Assembly (NCBI RefSeq): GCF_001613405.1
Contig: NZ_BDCH01000029.1
Coordinates: 186,001-250,000 of the forward strand
From: Nocardia crassostreae
GTDB taxonomy: Bacteria; Actinomycetota; Actinomycetes; Mycobacteriales; Mycobacteriaceae
DNA: 64,000 nt
Direction of reading: 5' to 3'
A model generated the notes under the pieces. That model was not told where the DNA came from. It was given only the letters and a program-made list of their open reading frames with translations, and did not search any database. Each line of letters begins with the position of its first letter. Positions within the stretch are counted from its first letter, which is position 1. Below are positions 17,295 through 25,973 of the stretch, piece by piece. The translations under genes and the position numbers were made by a program.

Positions 17295-17792
17295 ATGAGC
17301 GGCGCGGTCGAGATCCGGCAGGCGACCCCCGAGGAGTACGGCGCGGTCGGTGCCCTCACCGTCTACGTCTACGTGGGCGAGGGGTACATCAACCCGCAGA
17401 GCGACTACGTTCCGGAACTCGCCGACACCGACACCCGCGCCGAGACCGCGCGCATTCTGGTGGCGGTCCACGAGGGCCGGATCGTCGGCTCGCTCACCCT
17501 CGCGACCCCGGGCACGCCGTTCGCCGATATCGCCCGGCCGGGCGAACTCGAGTTCCGCATGCTGGCGGTGGCCAAGTCCGCACGCGGATTGGGCGTCGGT
17601 TCCGCTCTGGTCCGCCACGTCATCGACACGGCGCGGGCGGAGAGCTTCGACGCGGTCGTGCTCACCACCATGCCGCTCATGAAGGACGCCCGCCGCATGT
17701 ACGACCGCCTCGGCTTCACCCATGTGCCGGAACGGGATTGGCTGACCATGGCGGGCACGCCGCTGACCGTCATGCGGATGCCGTTGAACTGA
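17295..17792 (+). CDS. GNAT-family N-acetyltransferase
   Basis: 165 residues. The acetyl-CoA loop is KSARGLGVGSALV (about residues 94-106), preceded by the FRMLAV strand and followed by MYDRLGFTHVPERDW, the usual GNAT C-terminal motif. It starts behind GGGAGGCGG, about 100 bp after ligA, so it may be read through from ligA. The substrate is unknown. Confidence 0.85.
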   Translation: MSGAVEIRQATPEEYGAVGALTVYVYVGEGYINPQSDYVPELADTDTRAETARILVAVHEGRIVGSLTLATPGTPFADIARPGELEFRMLAVAKSARGLGVGSALVRHVIDTARAESFDAVVLTTMPLMKDARRMYDRLGFTHVPERDWLTMAGTPLTVMRMPLN

Positions 17793-17802
17793 AGAGCATT
17801 CC

Positions 17803-17861
17803 GCGCCGGTGCGCGATGAGCGCACCGACGCGAAACGGCGGCAAGGTGTCACGAGGACACC
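17803..17861. terminator. Two stem-loops between convergent genes
   Basis: GCGCCGGTGCGC (17803-17814) pairs with GCGCACCGACGC (17820-17831) with one mismatch; GGTGTC (17845-17850) pairs with GACACC (17856-17861). They lie between the acetyltransferase stop (17792) and ACT-protein stop (17874) and probably terminate from both sides. Confidence 0.5.
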
Positions 17862-17873
17862 GGAGTTCGAGGG

Positions 17874-18524
17874 TTAGCCGAGGACCGTGGCGATGATCCC
17901 CGCGAGGTAGCCCAGGCGCGCGACCTCCGACGGCCGGAAGTCCGGCCCGCCCGGGCGGCCCAGCAGCAGGGCCTTCCCGGTGGTGCCCAGCGGCGCGGCG
18001 GCCAGCTTGGTGTCCATGTCCCGCCAGAGTTGCGGCACCCAGTCGGCTTCGCCGTCGAGGACCGCGGGCTTCTCCAGCGGCATCCACGGCGCCGAACCCG
18101 CCTGGGTCGACGGTGCGCTCTGCGAACCCACCACGCGATAGGCGCCTTGCGGGCCGATATCGATCACGGTGGACCAGCCGACGCGCAGCACGCGCGGCAC
18201 GCCGTCCACGAGCACTTGCAGCCGATCGTCGCGCGCATTGGCGACCTGATCGATCAGCTCAAGCTCGCGATGGGTATCGAGCATTCCGGAGTACGGCCGC
18301 AGCGAATCCACCTGCACGTCGTGCAGCGATTCGGCCGCCGTGATCAAAGTGTCGGGCAAGGCCCCCGGCGGTACCTCCACCACTATGTCGTCGATCGCGA
18401 AGCCGTCACCGCGTTCGACCACATCCAGCGAGAGGATGTCCGCGCCCACCGAACCCAGCGCGAGCGCGAGCGAACCGAGACTGCCTGGCCGATCCGGAAG
18501 TTGCACGCGAAGCAAGTAAGACAC
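17874..18524 (-). CDS. ACT-domain protein (Rv3013-like)
   Basis: 216 residues. The N-terminal ACT domain is VQLPDRPGSLGSLALALGSVGADIL (loop DRPGSL at about 10-15), an amino-acid-binding fold. The C-terminal half has a GAF-like look (WSTVIDIGPQGAYRVVGSQ) with no assigned role. It occupies the same place and opposite orientation as Rv3013 between ligA and gatCA. No enzyme motif is visible; an amino-acid-sensing role is inferred from the domain only. Confidence 0.8.
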   Translation of the reverse strand: MSYLLRVQLPDRPGSLGSLALALGSVGADILSLDVVERGDGFAIDDIVVEVPPGALPDTLITAAESLHDVQVDSLRPYSGMLDTHRELELIDQVANARDDRLQVLVDGVPRVLRVGWSTVIDIGPQGAYRVVGSQSAPSTQAGSAPWMPLEKPAVLDGEADWVPQLWRDMDTKLAAAPLGTTGKALLLGRPGGPDFRPSEVARLGYLAGIIATVLG

Positions 18525-18671
18525 GTGCCTTCCTTTCTCTTTTTCTCTCGAGCGACCGAAACCTTGGGGTGGATACCCGGCTTCGCCAATACTTACACCC
18601 TTGGTAGCCGGTTATCGAATCGAAGCAACCAGAGTGACCCGAGCCACTTACCGAATGGTTACCTATCGGGG

Positions 18672-18715
18672 CTGGACAGTCCAGTCACGGACCGCCGGTC
18701 GCGACTCGCTAGGCT
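18672..18715 (+). promoter_or_regulatory. gatCA promoter region with 13-bp palindrome
   Basis: CTGGACAGTCCAG (18672-18684) is a perfect palindrome with one central base. TAGGCT at 18710-18715 fits an actinobacterial -10 element 49 bases before the gatC GTG. The rest of the 240-bp divergent region between the ACT gene and gatC holds no ORF. Confidence 0.4.
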
Positions 18716-18764
18716 GTGTACGGCCGAATCACCAAGCTAGAACCATGCTGAAAGGGGTCCCGCG

Positions 18765-19061
18765 GTGCCCGCCATCTCCAGGGACGAGGTCGCACACCTC
18801 GCCCGGTTGTCCCGGCTCGCCCTGACCGACGACGAGCTCGATCTGTACGCCGGTCAGTTGGATTCGATCCTGACCCACGTGAAGCGGATCGCCGAGGTCG
18901 CCGCCGATGTTCCCGCCACCGCGTCCCCGAATCCGGAGACCAATGTGACGCGCCCGGATGCGGTGCAGCCGTGCCTGACTCCGGACGAGGCGCTCTCGGG
19001 CGCACCGGCCGTCGAGGACCAGCGGTTCATGGTTCCGCAGATTCTGGGGGAGGGCGAATGA
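18765..19061 (+). CDS. gatC: Asp-tRNA(Asn)/Glu-tRNA(Gln) amidotransferase subunit C
   Basis: 98 residues; the small linker subunit of GatCAB that stabilises GatA. ISRDEVAHLARLSRLALTDDELDLYAGQLDSIL matches the family N-terminus, and the C-terminal LSGAPAVEDQRFMVPQIL is also typical. GTG start. Its TGA overlaps the gatA ATG in an ATGA junction, so the two are translationally coupled. Confidence 0.95.
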   Translation: MPAISRDEVAHLARLSRLALTDDELDLYAGQLDSILTHVKRIAEVAADVPATASPNPETNVTRPDAVQPCLTPDEALSGAPAVEDQRFMVPQILGEGE

Positions 19062-20527
19062 GCGACCTGACCAAGCTCACCGCGGTCGAGCTGGCCGAGA
19101 AGATCCACGCCCGCGAGGTCTCCTCGGTCGAGGTGACCGAGGCGCACATCCGGCGCATCGCCGAGGTCGACGGGGAGATCAACGCCTTCCTGCACGTCGC
19201 CGGTGAGCAGGCCCTGGTGACCGCCGCCGAGGTCGATCAAGCCATTGCCGCGGGCCGGACGGCCTCGCCGCTGGCCGGTGTTCCCTTGGCGCTCAAGGAC
19301 GTTTTCACCACCACGGATATGCCGACCACCTGCGGGTCGAAGATTCTCGAGGGCTGGGTGGCGCCCTACGACGCGACGCTCACCAGCAAGCTGCGCGAGG
19401 CGGGCGTCCCGATTCTCGGCAAGACCAATATGGACGAGCTCGCCATGGGCTCCTCCACCGAGAACTCCGCCTACGGCCCCACCCGCAACCCGTGGGACAA
19501 GGAGCGGATTCCGGGCGGCTCCGGCGGCGGTTCGGCTGCGGCGCTGGCCTCCTACCAGGCGCCCCTGGCCATCGGCACCGATACCGGCGGTTCCATTCGC
19601 CAGCCCGCCGCGGTCACCGCGACCGTCGGCACCAAGCCGACCTACGGCACCGTGTCCCGCTTCGGCTTGGTCGCCTGCGCGTCCTCGCTGGATCAGGGCG
19701 GGCCGTGCGGGCGCACCGTGCTCGACACCGCGCTGCTGCACGAGGTCATCGCCGGATACGACCCGCGCGACTCCACCTCCCGCAATGTGCCGGTGGCCCC
19801 GGTCGTGGCCGCCGCGCGCGAGGGCGCCAAGGGCGATCTGACCGGCGTGAAGGTCGGCGTCGTGCGGGAGCTGCACTCGGACTCCTACCAGCCGGGCGTC
19901 ATCAATTCCTTCGATGCCGCCGTCGCGCAGCTCGAGGAGCTGGGCGCCGAGGTCATCGAGGTGTCCTGCCCCAACTTCGAGCACGCGCTCTCGGCGTACT
20001 ACCTGGTCATGCCGTCGGAGGTGTCGTCGAACCTGGCGCGCTTCGATGCCATGCGCTACGGGCTGCGCGTCGGCGACGACGGCACGCACAGCGCGGATCA
20101 GGTCATGTCGCTCAGCCGCGAGGCCGGATTCGGCCCGGAGGTCAAGCGCCGCATCATGATCGGCACCTACGCGCTGTCGGCGGGCTACTACGACGCCTAC
20201 TACGGCCAGGCTCTCAAGGTGCGCACGCTCATCGCGCAGGACTTCGACCGGGCCTACGAGACCGTCGACGTGCTGGTCTCGCCGACCAGCCCGTTCACGC
20301 CGTGGAAGCTGGGCGAGAAGGTCAACGATCCGCTCGCCATGTACCTGTCGGATCTGTGCACGCTGCCGACCAACCTGGCCGGGCATTGCGCCATGTCGGT
20401 GCCGTCCGGGCTGAGCGCGGACGACGGGCTGCCGGTGGGCCTGCAGATCATGGCCCCGGCGCTGGCCGACGACCGGCTGTACCGGGTCGGCGCGGCCTAC
20501 GAGGCGGCGCGCGGGCCCATCGCCTGA
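19058..20527 (+). CDS. gatA: Asp/Glu-tRNA amidotransferase subunit A
   Basis: 489-residue amidase-signature enzyme releasing ammonia from glutamine for transamidation of misacylated Glu-tRNA(Gln)/Asp-tRNA(Asn). The catalytic Lys-Ser-Ser triad is seen as LALKDVFTT (Lys near 81) and the Gly/Ser-rich GGSGGGSAAALAS (about 151-163) with the nucleophile in DTGGSIRQPA (about 175). Full length and undamaged. It forms an operon with gatC; gatB lies 23 kb away and pfkA, its usual neighbour, 12 kb away. Confidence 0.97.
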   Translation: MSDLTKLTAVELAEKIHAREVSSVEVTEAHIRRIAEVDGEINAFLHVAGEQALVTAAEVDQAIAAGRTASPLAGVPLALKDVFTTTDMPTTCGSKILEGWVAPYDATLTSKLREAGVPILGKTNMDELAMGSSTENSAYGPTRNPWDKERIPGGSGGGSAAALASYQAPLAIGTDTGGSIRQPAAVTATVGTKPTYGTVSRFGLVACASSLDQGGPCGRTVLDTALLHEVIAGYDPRDSTSRNVPVAPVVAAAREGAKGDLTGVKVGVVRELHSDSYQPGVINSFDAAVAQLEELGAEVIEVSCPNFEHALSAYYLVMPSEVSSNLARFDAMRYGLRVGDDGTHSADQVMSLSREAGFGPEVKRRIMIGTYALSAGYYDAYYGQALKVRTLIAQDFDRAYETVDVLVSPTSPFTPWKLGEKVNDPLAMYLSDLCTLPTNLAGHCAMSVPSGLSADDGLPVGLQIMAPALADDRLYRVGAAYEAARGPIA

Positions 20528-20552
20528 GCGAGCGACCGAGCGGGACACGCTG

Positions 20553-20595
20553 ATTCGGCTCCCGGCCGATGGAATTCATCGGCCGGGAGCCGAAT
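20553..20595. terminator. Perfect 18-bp bidirectional terminator hairpin
   Basis: ATTCGGCTCCCGGCCGAT (20553-20570), 7-nt loop, exact complement (20578-20595). It sits between the convergent gatA stop (20527) and SDR stop (20603). No U-tract, as is common in actinobacteria. Confidence 0.75.
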
Positions 20596-20602
20596 TGTCC
20601 TG

Positions 20603-21493
20603 TCAGGCGGGCCAGGTGAATTCCGGGTCGGTGGCGTAGTCCAGGCGGCGTTGGTCCAGGGCCATGGCGACCATGGTCTGCGCGCCGGGGCCGATGATCT
20701 TGCGCAGCGGCGGATTCGGATCGTTCACCAGTTCCAGCAGGGCGGCCGCGCCGACTTCTGGTGCGGCTTCGATCCATTCGCCCTCGGCGGGCTCCGCGGA
20801 TTCGGCGGGCTCGGCCTGTGCGGCCTGCGCCTCGGCCACGTACGCCGCGACCACCTCCGGGGTCGGATAGTCGGGCATGCCCAGGATGGCGCTGCGCACT
20901 TCCTGATACGCCGGATCGCCTTCGGCGAACTTCATACTCGTCTTGGCCCAGTCGGTGTCGAAGCCGCCCATCTGCGCGATGGTGACCTTGATGCCGAACG
21001 GGCGCAGTTCATCCGCCAGCGAGGCGCTGAAGCCCTCCAGGGCCCACTTGCTGGCGTTGTAGAGCCCGAACAGCGGCAGCGAGCCGACCGCGCCGACCGT
21101 CGAGATCTGCACGATGTGGCCGGACCCCTGGTTGCGCAGCAATGGCACCGCCGCCTGCGAAACCCACAGCGCCCCGTAGAAATTGGTGTCCATCTGATCG
21201 CGGATCTGGTCCTCGGACAGTTCCTCGATCGCGCCGACCAGGCCGAACCCGGCATTGTTGACCACCACGTCGAACGACCCGGTGAAGGTGTAAGCCTCCG
21301 CGACGGTGTCGAACACCTGCTTGCGATCGCGCACGTCCAGCGGCAGCACCAGCAGCCGCTCGGCGGCCAGATCGTCCAGGGCGTGCGGGTCGCGCACGGT
21401 CGCCACAACATGGTCACCGGCCTCGAGGGCAGCGACCGTGAACGCGCGGCCGAGCCCGCGGCTTGCGCCGGTGATGAACCATGTCCGAGTCAT
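20603..21493 (-). CDS. Short-chain dehydrogenase/reductase
   Basis: 296 residues from MTRTWFITGASRGLG. NAD(P)-binding TGASRGLG is at residues 7-14, VVNNAGFG follows (about 80), and the catalytic Ser...YNASKWAL motif is near 148 with Tyr and Lys intact. It resembles classical SDRs of unknown substrate. The C-terminal 50 residues contain an Ala/Glu/Pro-rich insert (AQAAQAEPAESAEPAEGEW) that looks like a low-complexity expansion. A GAGACA-CGT-TGTCTC palindrome lies in its promoter. Confidence 0.85.
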   Translation of the reverse strand: MTRTWFITGASRGLGRAFTVAALEAGDHVVATVRDPHALDDLAAERLLVLPLDVRDRKQVFDTVAEAYTFTGSFDVVVNNAGFGLVGAIEELSEDQIRDQMDTNFYGALWVSQAAVPLLRNQGSGHIVQISTVGAVGSLPLFGLYNASKWALEGFSASLADELRPFGIKVTIAQMGGFDTDWAKTSMKFAEGDPAYQEVRSAILGMPDYPTPEVVAAYVAEAQAAQAEPAESAEPAEGEWIEAAPEVGAAALLELVNDPNPPLRKIIGPGAQTMVAMALDQRRLDYATDPEFTWPA

Positions 21494-21510
21494 CGAAGTC
21501 CTTTCGTCAT

Positions 21511-21525
21511 GAGACACGTTGTCTC
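21511..21525. promoter_or_regulatory. GAGACA-CGT-TGTCTC operator
   Basis: 15-bp perfect inverted repeat (6-3-6), 18 bp upstream of the SDR start. The form is typical of TetR-family sites in actinobacteria. No TetR gene is adjacent, so the regulator would act in trans. Confidence 0.5.
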
Positions 21526-21651
21526 GGTACAAACGATGCCAAAGCCGCCGCGGTGCCCCCCGGAACCAGGGGGAGCGGATCGTCCGGCTGCGGCGATATC
21601 GCGCGGACGGGTAGGCTGCAAGCCGTTAGACGCCATAAGAGGGATTGGGGA

Positions 21652-23699
21652 ATGCTGCTACCGGGGGAAGTTTTCGCGGGTTATGTGATCGACCGCGAAC
21701 TGGGCCGGGGCGGGATGGGATCGGTGTACGCCGCGCATCACCCTCGGTTGCGGAAGCTGACGGCGCTGAAATTGTTGCATCCGGAAATGTTCGGGAACAA
21801 CGAGACTCGTATCCGATTCGAGCGCGAGGCCGATGTGGTGGCGCAGCTGGATCACCCGAACATCATCACCGTCTACGACCGCGGCGCCGAAGGGGAGCAG
21901 CTGTGGATCGCCATGCAGTACGTCGACGGCGTCGACGGGGCGGATCTGGGGCCGGACACCGTCACCCCGGAACGGGTCGTGAAGATCATTCTGCAGACGG
22001 CGGCCGCGCTCGACTACGCGCACGGTAAGGGCGTGCTGCACCGGGATGTCAAACCCGCCAATATCCTGCTGTCGCGCTCGGCCGGGGCGGGGGCCGGGTT
22101 CTCCTAGTAGGCCCTGCTGAGCGACTTCGGGATTGCCCGCGTGCTCGGCAATGCGCCCATCACCCGATCCGGCACCTTGACCGCGACGCTGGCCTACGCC
22201 TCGCCGGAGCAGCTGAGCGCGGTGCCGCTGGATCACCGGTCCGATCAGTATTCGCTCGCCTGCACCCTGTACCGGCTGCTGACCGGCGCGGGGCCCTTCG
22301 ACGCGGACAATATCGCCGCAGTCATGCTCGGGCATCTGCAGGCGGCGCCGCCCCCGGCGAGTTCGCTGAATCCGAAGCTGACTCCCGCCCTGGACGCGGT
22401 ACTGGACCGGGCGCTGGCCAAGGATCCGCAGCAGCGGTACGCCTCCTGCACCGAATTCGCCCAGGCCGCATGGGAGGCGGTGGCGCCGCCGCCCGGGCCC
22501 GTGCTCACCGATACCCGTCCGCTCCCGGCGCCGGTCGATCCGATCCGGCGGGTGTCGGCGCATCTCGAACTGGTGCACGGCTGCCTGCTGGGCGGCGCCG
22601 TCGGCGATGCGCTGGGCGCGCCGGTGGAAATGCTGCTGCTGCGCGATATCAAGCACCGATTCGGGCCGCGGGGCGTGACCGGTGAGCGAAACAGCTTCCG
22701 GGGCAGGATCTCCGATGAGACACAGCTGACGCTGTTCACCATGGACGCGCTCATCCGGGGGTCGGTGCGGGTGCGGGCGCGCGGCCTGGCTGACGCCACC
22801 GACGGGTTGATTCAAGGCATTACCGTTGGGCTGGTGCAGGAGTCGCTGCTGGTGTGGTTGCAGGGGCAGGGGATCACCGTGCCCGCGCAGCCGCTGCTGT
22901 TGCGCAGCGGGCTGACCGGATATCCGGAGTTGATGAGCTATCGCGGCCCGACGCACACCACCACCTCGGCCATGCAGCGGGTGGCGGCGCAGGCGCAGCC
23001 GAGCGCGCCGCTGGGGACGCGCAATCGCCCGATCAACGATTCCAAGGGCTGCGCGGCGCTGGTGCGCGCGGTGCCGTTCGGGTTCACCCACTCGCTGGAG
23101 TACGCCTTCGAAACAGCCTGTGACGCAGGCGCGCTCACGCATGGCAATCCGGGCGGCTGGCTGCCCGCCGGGACCCTCGCCGCCATTGTCTTCGGACTGT
23201 GCCGCGGCCTGGATCTGCGGGCGGCGGTGGAGCAGGCGCGCGCCGAACTGGTCCGGCATCGCGAGCACCAGGAGACCTCGCAGGCCCTGGCCGCCGCCAT
23301 CCGGCTGGCGCACGGCTCGGCGCGGCTGGGCAGTCCCATGCCGCCGCTGGAGGTCCTGGAATCGCTGGGTTCCGGTGTGGTCGGCCCCGAGGCCCTGGCC
23401 ATCGGAGTCTACGCGGCCCTGTGCGCGGAATCGGCCGGTGGCACGCCGGAGCAGATCTTCCGCAATGGAGTGCTGTTGTCGGTCAACCACTCCGGCGACA
23501 GCGACTCCACCGGAGCCGTCTGCGGCGCCCTGCTCGGCGCGCGCTTCGGCGTGAGCGCCGTGCCCGGCCAGTGGCGCTCCGGCCTGGACGCGGCCCCGAT
23601 CATCGAACGACTGGCCGACGACTTCTGCCGCGAATTCGGCCCCAACCCAACGCCTACGGCGAGCCGACCGACGAATGGTTCACCCGATATCCGGGATAG
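21652..23699 (+). pseudogene. Ser/Thr kinase-ADP-ribosylglycohydrolase fusion, interrupted
   Basis: Residues 1-270 are a Hanks-type kinase: P-loop GRGGMGSVYAA, Lys in LTALKLL, catalytic HRDVKPANI (His near 130), SDFGIAR, and YASPEQ. From about residue 305 an ADP-ribosylglycohydrolase domain follows (GCLLGGAVGDALGAPVEM, metal-site SDETQLTLFTMDAL, C-terminal NHSGDSDSTGAVCGALLGA). Two consecutive in-frame TAG codons (22105-22110) separate HRD from DFG, destroying the kinase. Near the end, a CCCAA tandem duplication (23641-23650) shifts the frame away from a natural terminus reading NAYGEPTDEWFTRYPG. Both lesions suggest decay. The glycohydrolase half could still be made from an internal start (for example GTG 22141). 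Confidence 0.8.
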
Positions 23700-23710
23700 G
23701 AAGGCGCGCT

Positions 23711-25171
23711 TCAACAGTCGGGGATGGTGGTGCCTTGATCGGTGCCGTAGCGGTGGCCGTGGCCCGAGGGCGCGTCCAGGGCGCCGAGCAGGTCGGCGGC
23801 GGTCTGGACGAAGCTGATGCCGGGAATCCATTGCGGGATGGGGGCATCCGGGCGCGTGCCGGTGAGGTTCGGTGGTTTCCACAGCAGCGACGGTGACCAA
23901 TGCACCACCGGGTCGGAGGAATTGGCCAGGACCATCGCGCCGCCGCGATGCACCTGCCCGGCGGGCGGACCGGCCCACAGGACTCCGCAGGTGCGCCGAT
24001 CCTGGGCGGCATCGTCCGCGAAGATCGAGCTGCCGCCCAGCGCGCCGAGACTCTGGCCGTAGACGAACAGCCGGGGCGGATCCGGCATGCGGGCGGCCCG
24101 CTCTTCGATGGCGGTGAACAGCGCCCGGGCCGACTCCTGGGCGGCGGTGCGGCCGAACAGGAAGGTCACCCAGCTCGGCGCGGCCGAGTACTGCAACCCG
24201 ACCAGCGCCACATCCCCGCCGAACCGCTCATCGATTCCGGCGGCGGCCTCGCCGTCGATCCAGCCGGATCCGGTCGGCACCGTGATCACCAGATTGCGCC
24301 GCTCGTATCCGCCCGACCGCTCCAGCTCCCGAATCGCCAGGTCCACGCGCGCATCCAGATCCGGTGCGGAATGCAGGCCCACATACACCCGCACCCCGCG
24401 CCCCGGATCGGCCGCGACGAACCGCCGCCCCTGCGCCCCCAGCGCGGGCCAGCCGATCGCCGACTCCGGACTCCCCGACCGGGTCGGCGAATCCGGCCGC
24501 ACCACAGCGGGATCGAATCGCGCATCGGCGGCCGCATACGCCGCCTGCCGCCAATCCACGATCGCGGGCACCACCACCAGCTGTGTGGCAATCGCGGCAA
24601 CGGTCAGTGCGGCCAGCCCCCGAGCACGCCCCAATCGCCGTGCGATCCAACGCAATCCAATCCAGACGGCGACGACAACCCCGACGATCAAGGTGACCCC
24701 GACGCCCCAGTGGAACCAGTACTCCGGCCCGATCCGCGCCACCCCCATGGCATCTCGCAGCCGGTTCTGCCAATGCCACGCTCGCAGCGCGGCCGCGATC
24801 ACCAGCGCCACGGCCACGCCCAGTGCGGGCTTCCGGAACCGAGCCCACCGAGATGTATCGAACCGCAAGCGGTGCAACACAACCTGTGCGACACCGGCCC
24901 CGGCCAAGGCGAGCACCACCAGCAACGATGTCAGCACCGCCTGCGCCGACGCGGTCCGCGGCAACAACCCCGGAGCCAGCGACGCCAGCGCCCCGAGCCC
25001 CACCCCGGCGGTGGTACCCAGCCGCGGCCACGAGACCCCACCTCCCGTACGACGCATTCTCGGCAGCCCCCGCGCGCCCCGGCCGCGCGCCGCGGTCGCG
25101 GGCGAGAGCGGTGACTCGTCGGGCACGGGTCCGGCGTGGGTTGCCACCTCGGTGGTGCGGATGTCGGTCAT
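23711..25171 (-). CDS. Membrane alpha/beta-hydrolase (Abhydrolase_9 type)
   Basis: 486 residues. The N-terminal half has four hydrophobic helices (from GVGLGALASLAPGLLP to ALTVAAIATQLVVVPAIV). The C-terminal half is an alpha/beta-hydrolase catalytic domain with nucleophile elbow VYGQSLGALGGSSIF (about residue 367) and ERRNLVITVPTGSGWID. This two-part layout matches the Abhydrolase_9_N/Abhydrolase_9 actinobacterial family of unknown substrate, probably acting on lipid or cell-envelope material. The start ATG overlaps the stop of the phospholipase A2 gene (TGATG), showing coupled expression. Confidence 0.85.
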   Translation of the reverse strand: MTDIRTTEVATHAGPVPDESPLSPATAARGRGARGLPRMRRTGGGVSWPRLGTTAGVGLGALASLAPGLLPRTASAQAVLTSLLVVLALAGAGVAQVVLHRLRFDTSRWARFRKPALGVAVALVIAAALRAWHWQNRLRDAMGVARIGPEYWFHWGVGVTLIVGVVVAVWIGLRWIARRLGRARGLAALTVAAIATQLVVVPAIVDWRQAAYAAADARFDPAVVRPDSPTRSGSPESAIGWPALGAQGRRFVAADPGRGVRVYVGLHSAPDLDARVDLAIRELERSGGYERRNLVITVPTGSGWIDGEAAAGIDERFGGDVALVGLQYSAAPSWVTFLFGRTAAQESARALFTAIEERAARMPDPPRLFVYGQSLGALGGSSIFADDAAQDRRTCGVLWAGPPAGQVHRGGAMVLANSSDPVVHWSPSLLWKPPNLTGTRPDAPIPQWIPGISFVQTAADLLGALDAPSGHGHRYGTDQGTTIPDC

Positions 25172-25851
25172 CACGCGACCGCCGGGGTGGGCGCGACGGT
25201 GTAGCGGGTGCGGGCGGCGCCGAGGAGGAGTAGCAGGAGGGCGAGGGAACCCGTTGCCGCGAGGGCAAATCCGGCTATGCGCAGGGGAGAGGGGGTGGTG
25301 GCGGGGGTGTCGTCGAACATGGCCTCGTGGATGGGGACGCCTTAGTTCTGGCGGATGGAGTTGAGGTCCACGGCGGTGGTGGCGACGCTGGCCATGACCT
25401 GGCACTGGGTGCGGGTGAAGGCGGTGGGGCGGGTGGCGCAGGAAGCGTGCATGCGCTGTTCGAGGGTGGCGTCCAGGGTTTGGCGGGCCCAGGGGCCGAG
25501 GGGCTGGTTGTGGGTGTCGGCGTAGCGGAGCAGGTCGTAGCCGAAATCGTGGGCCTTGCAGGCGAGTTCGAACTCGGCGGGCAGCGGCACGGGGGAGGAG
25601 CAGCCACCGGCGGGGTTGACCAGCAGGCCGGACTCCAGGACGGGGGCGTAGCCGAACTCGGCCGCGAAATCGGCGGGGGCCACGGACGGATCCGGGTGCG
25701 CGGCAGTGGATTCCAGGATGGCGCGGCGGGCGGCGCTGTCTTCGGGCAGAGTCGGCGCGGTGGCGGCGACGGCGGTGGCGGGTGCGAACACCACGGCAAC
25801 GGAGAACAGCATGGTCGCGGCGGACGCCAAACGGATCGCTCTCATGGACAA
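25171..25851 (-). pseudogene. Secreted phospholipase A2 with C-terminal anchor, nonsense codon
   Basis: N-terminal signal peptide (ASAATMLFSVAVVFAPATAVAA). Prokaryotic PLA2 core: NPAGGCSSPVP and FELACKAHDFGYDLLRY, whose His-Asp is the catalytic pair. A TAA at 25342-25344 follows LNSIRQN. The same frame then continues as GVPIHEAMFDD and a membrane helix (AGFALAATGSLALLLLLLG) up to a TGA overlapping the next gene's ATG. The stop probably replaced a Tyr codon. The catalytic domain is complete, so a soluble secreted enzyme may still be made, but the membrane anchor and translational coupling would be lost. Confidence 0.75.
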
Positions 25852-25973
25852 CGACGCTAGAAATCGGGGTGATCATGCCGCCTCCCGCTGCGGGGCCGTT
25901 CCCGCATGGGCGGGCCGGGGGAGCGGGATGAGCCGGTAATACTCCGGTAGGGGGTGACAGATACCCCGGCCGT

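Noticed and set aside
22105..22110. Recoding of TAG (pyrrolysine or suppression) or of TGA as Trp to explain in-frame stops
   Set aside because: All three stop codons occur as lesions, and intact genes here end normally in TAG (ilvN, cysteine desulfurase) and TGA (mnmA, gatA).
23699..23817. C-terminal extension of the glycohydrolase in its present frame
   Set aside because: It overlaps the convergent hydrolase gene and is Arg/Gly-rich; the alternative frame gives a natural-looking end at 23699.
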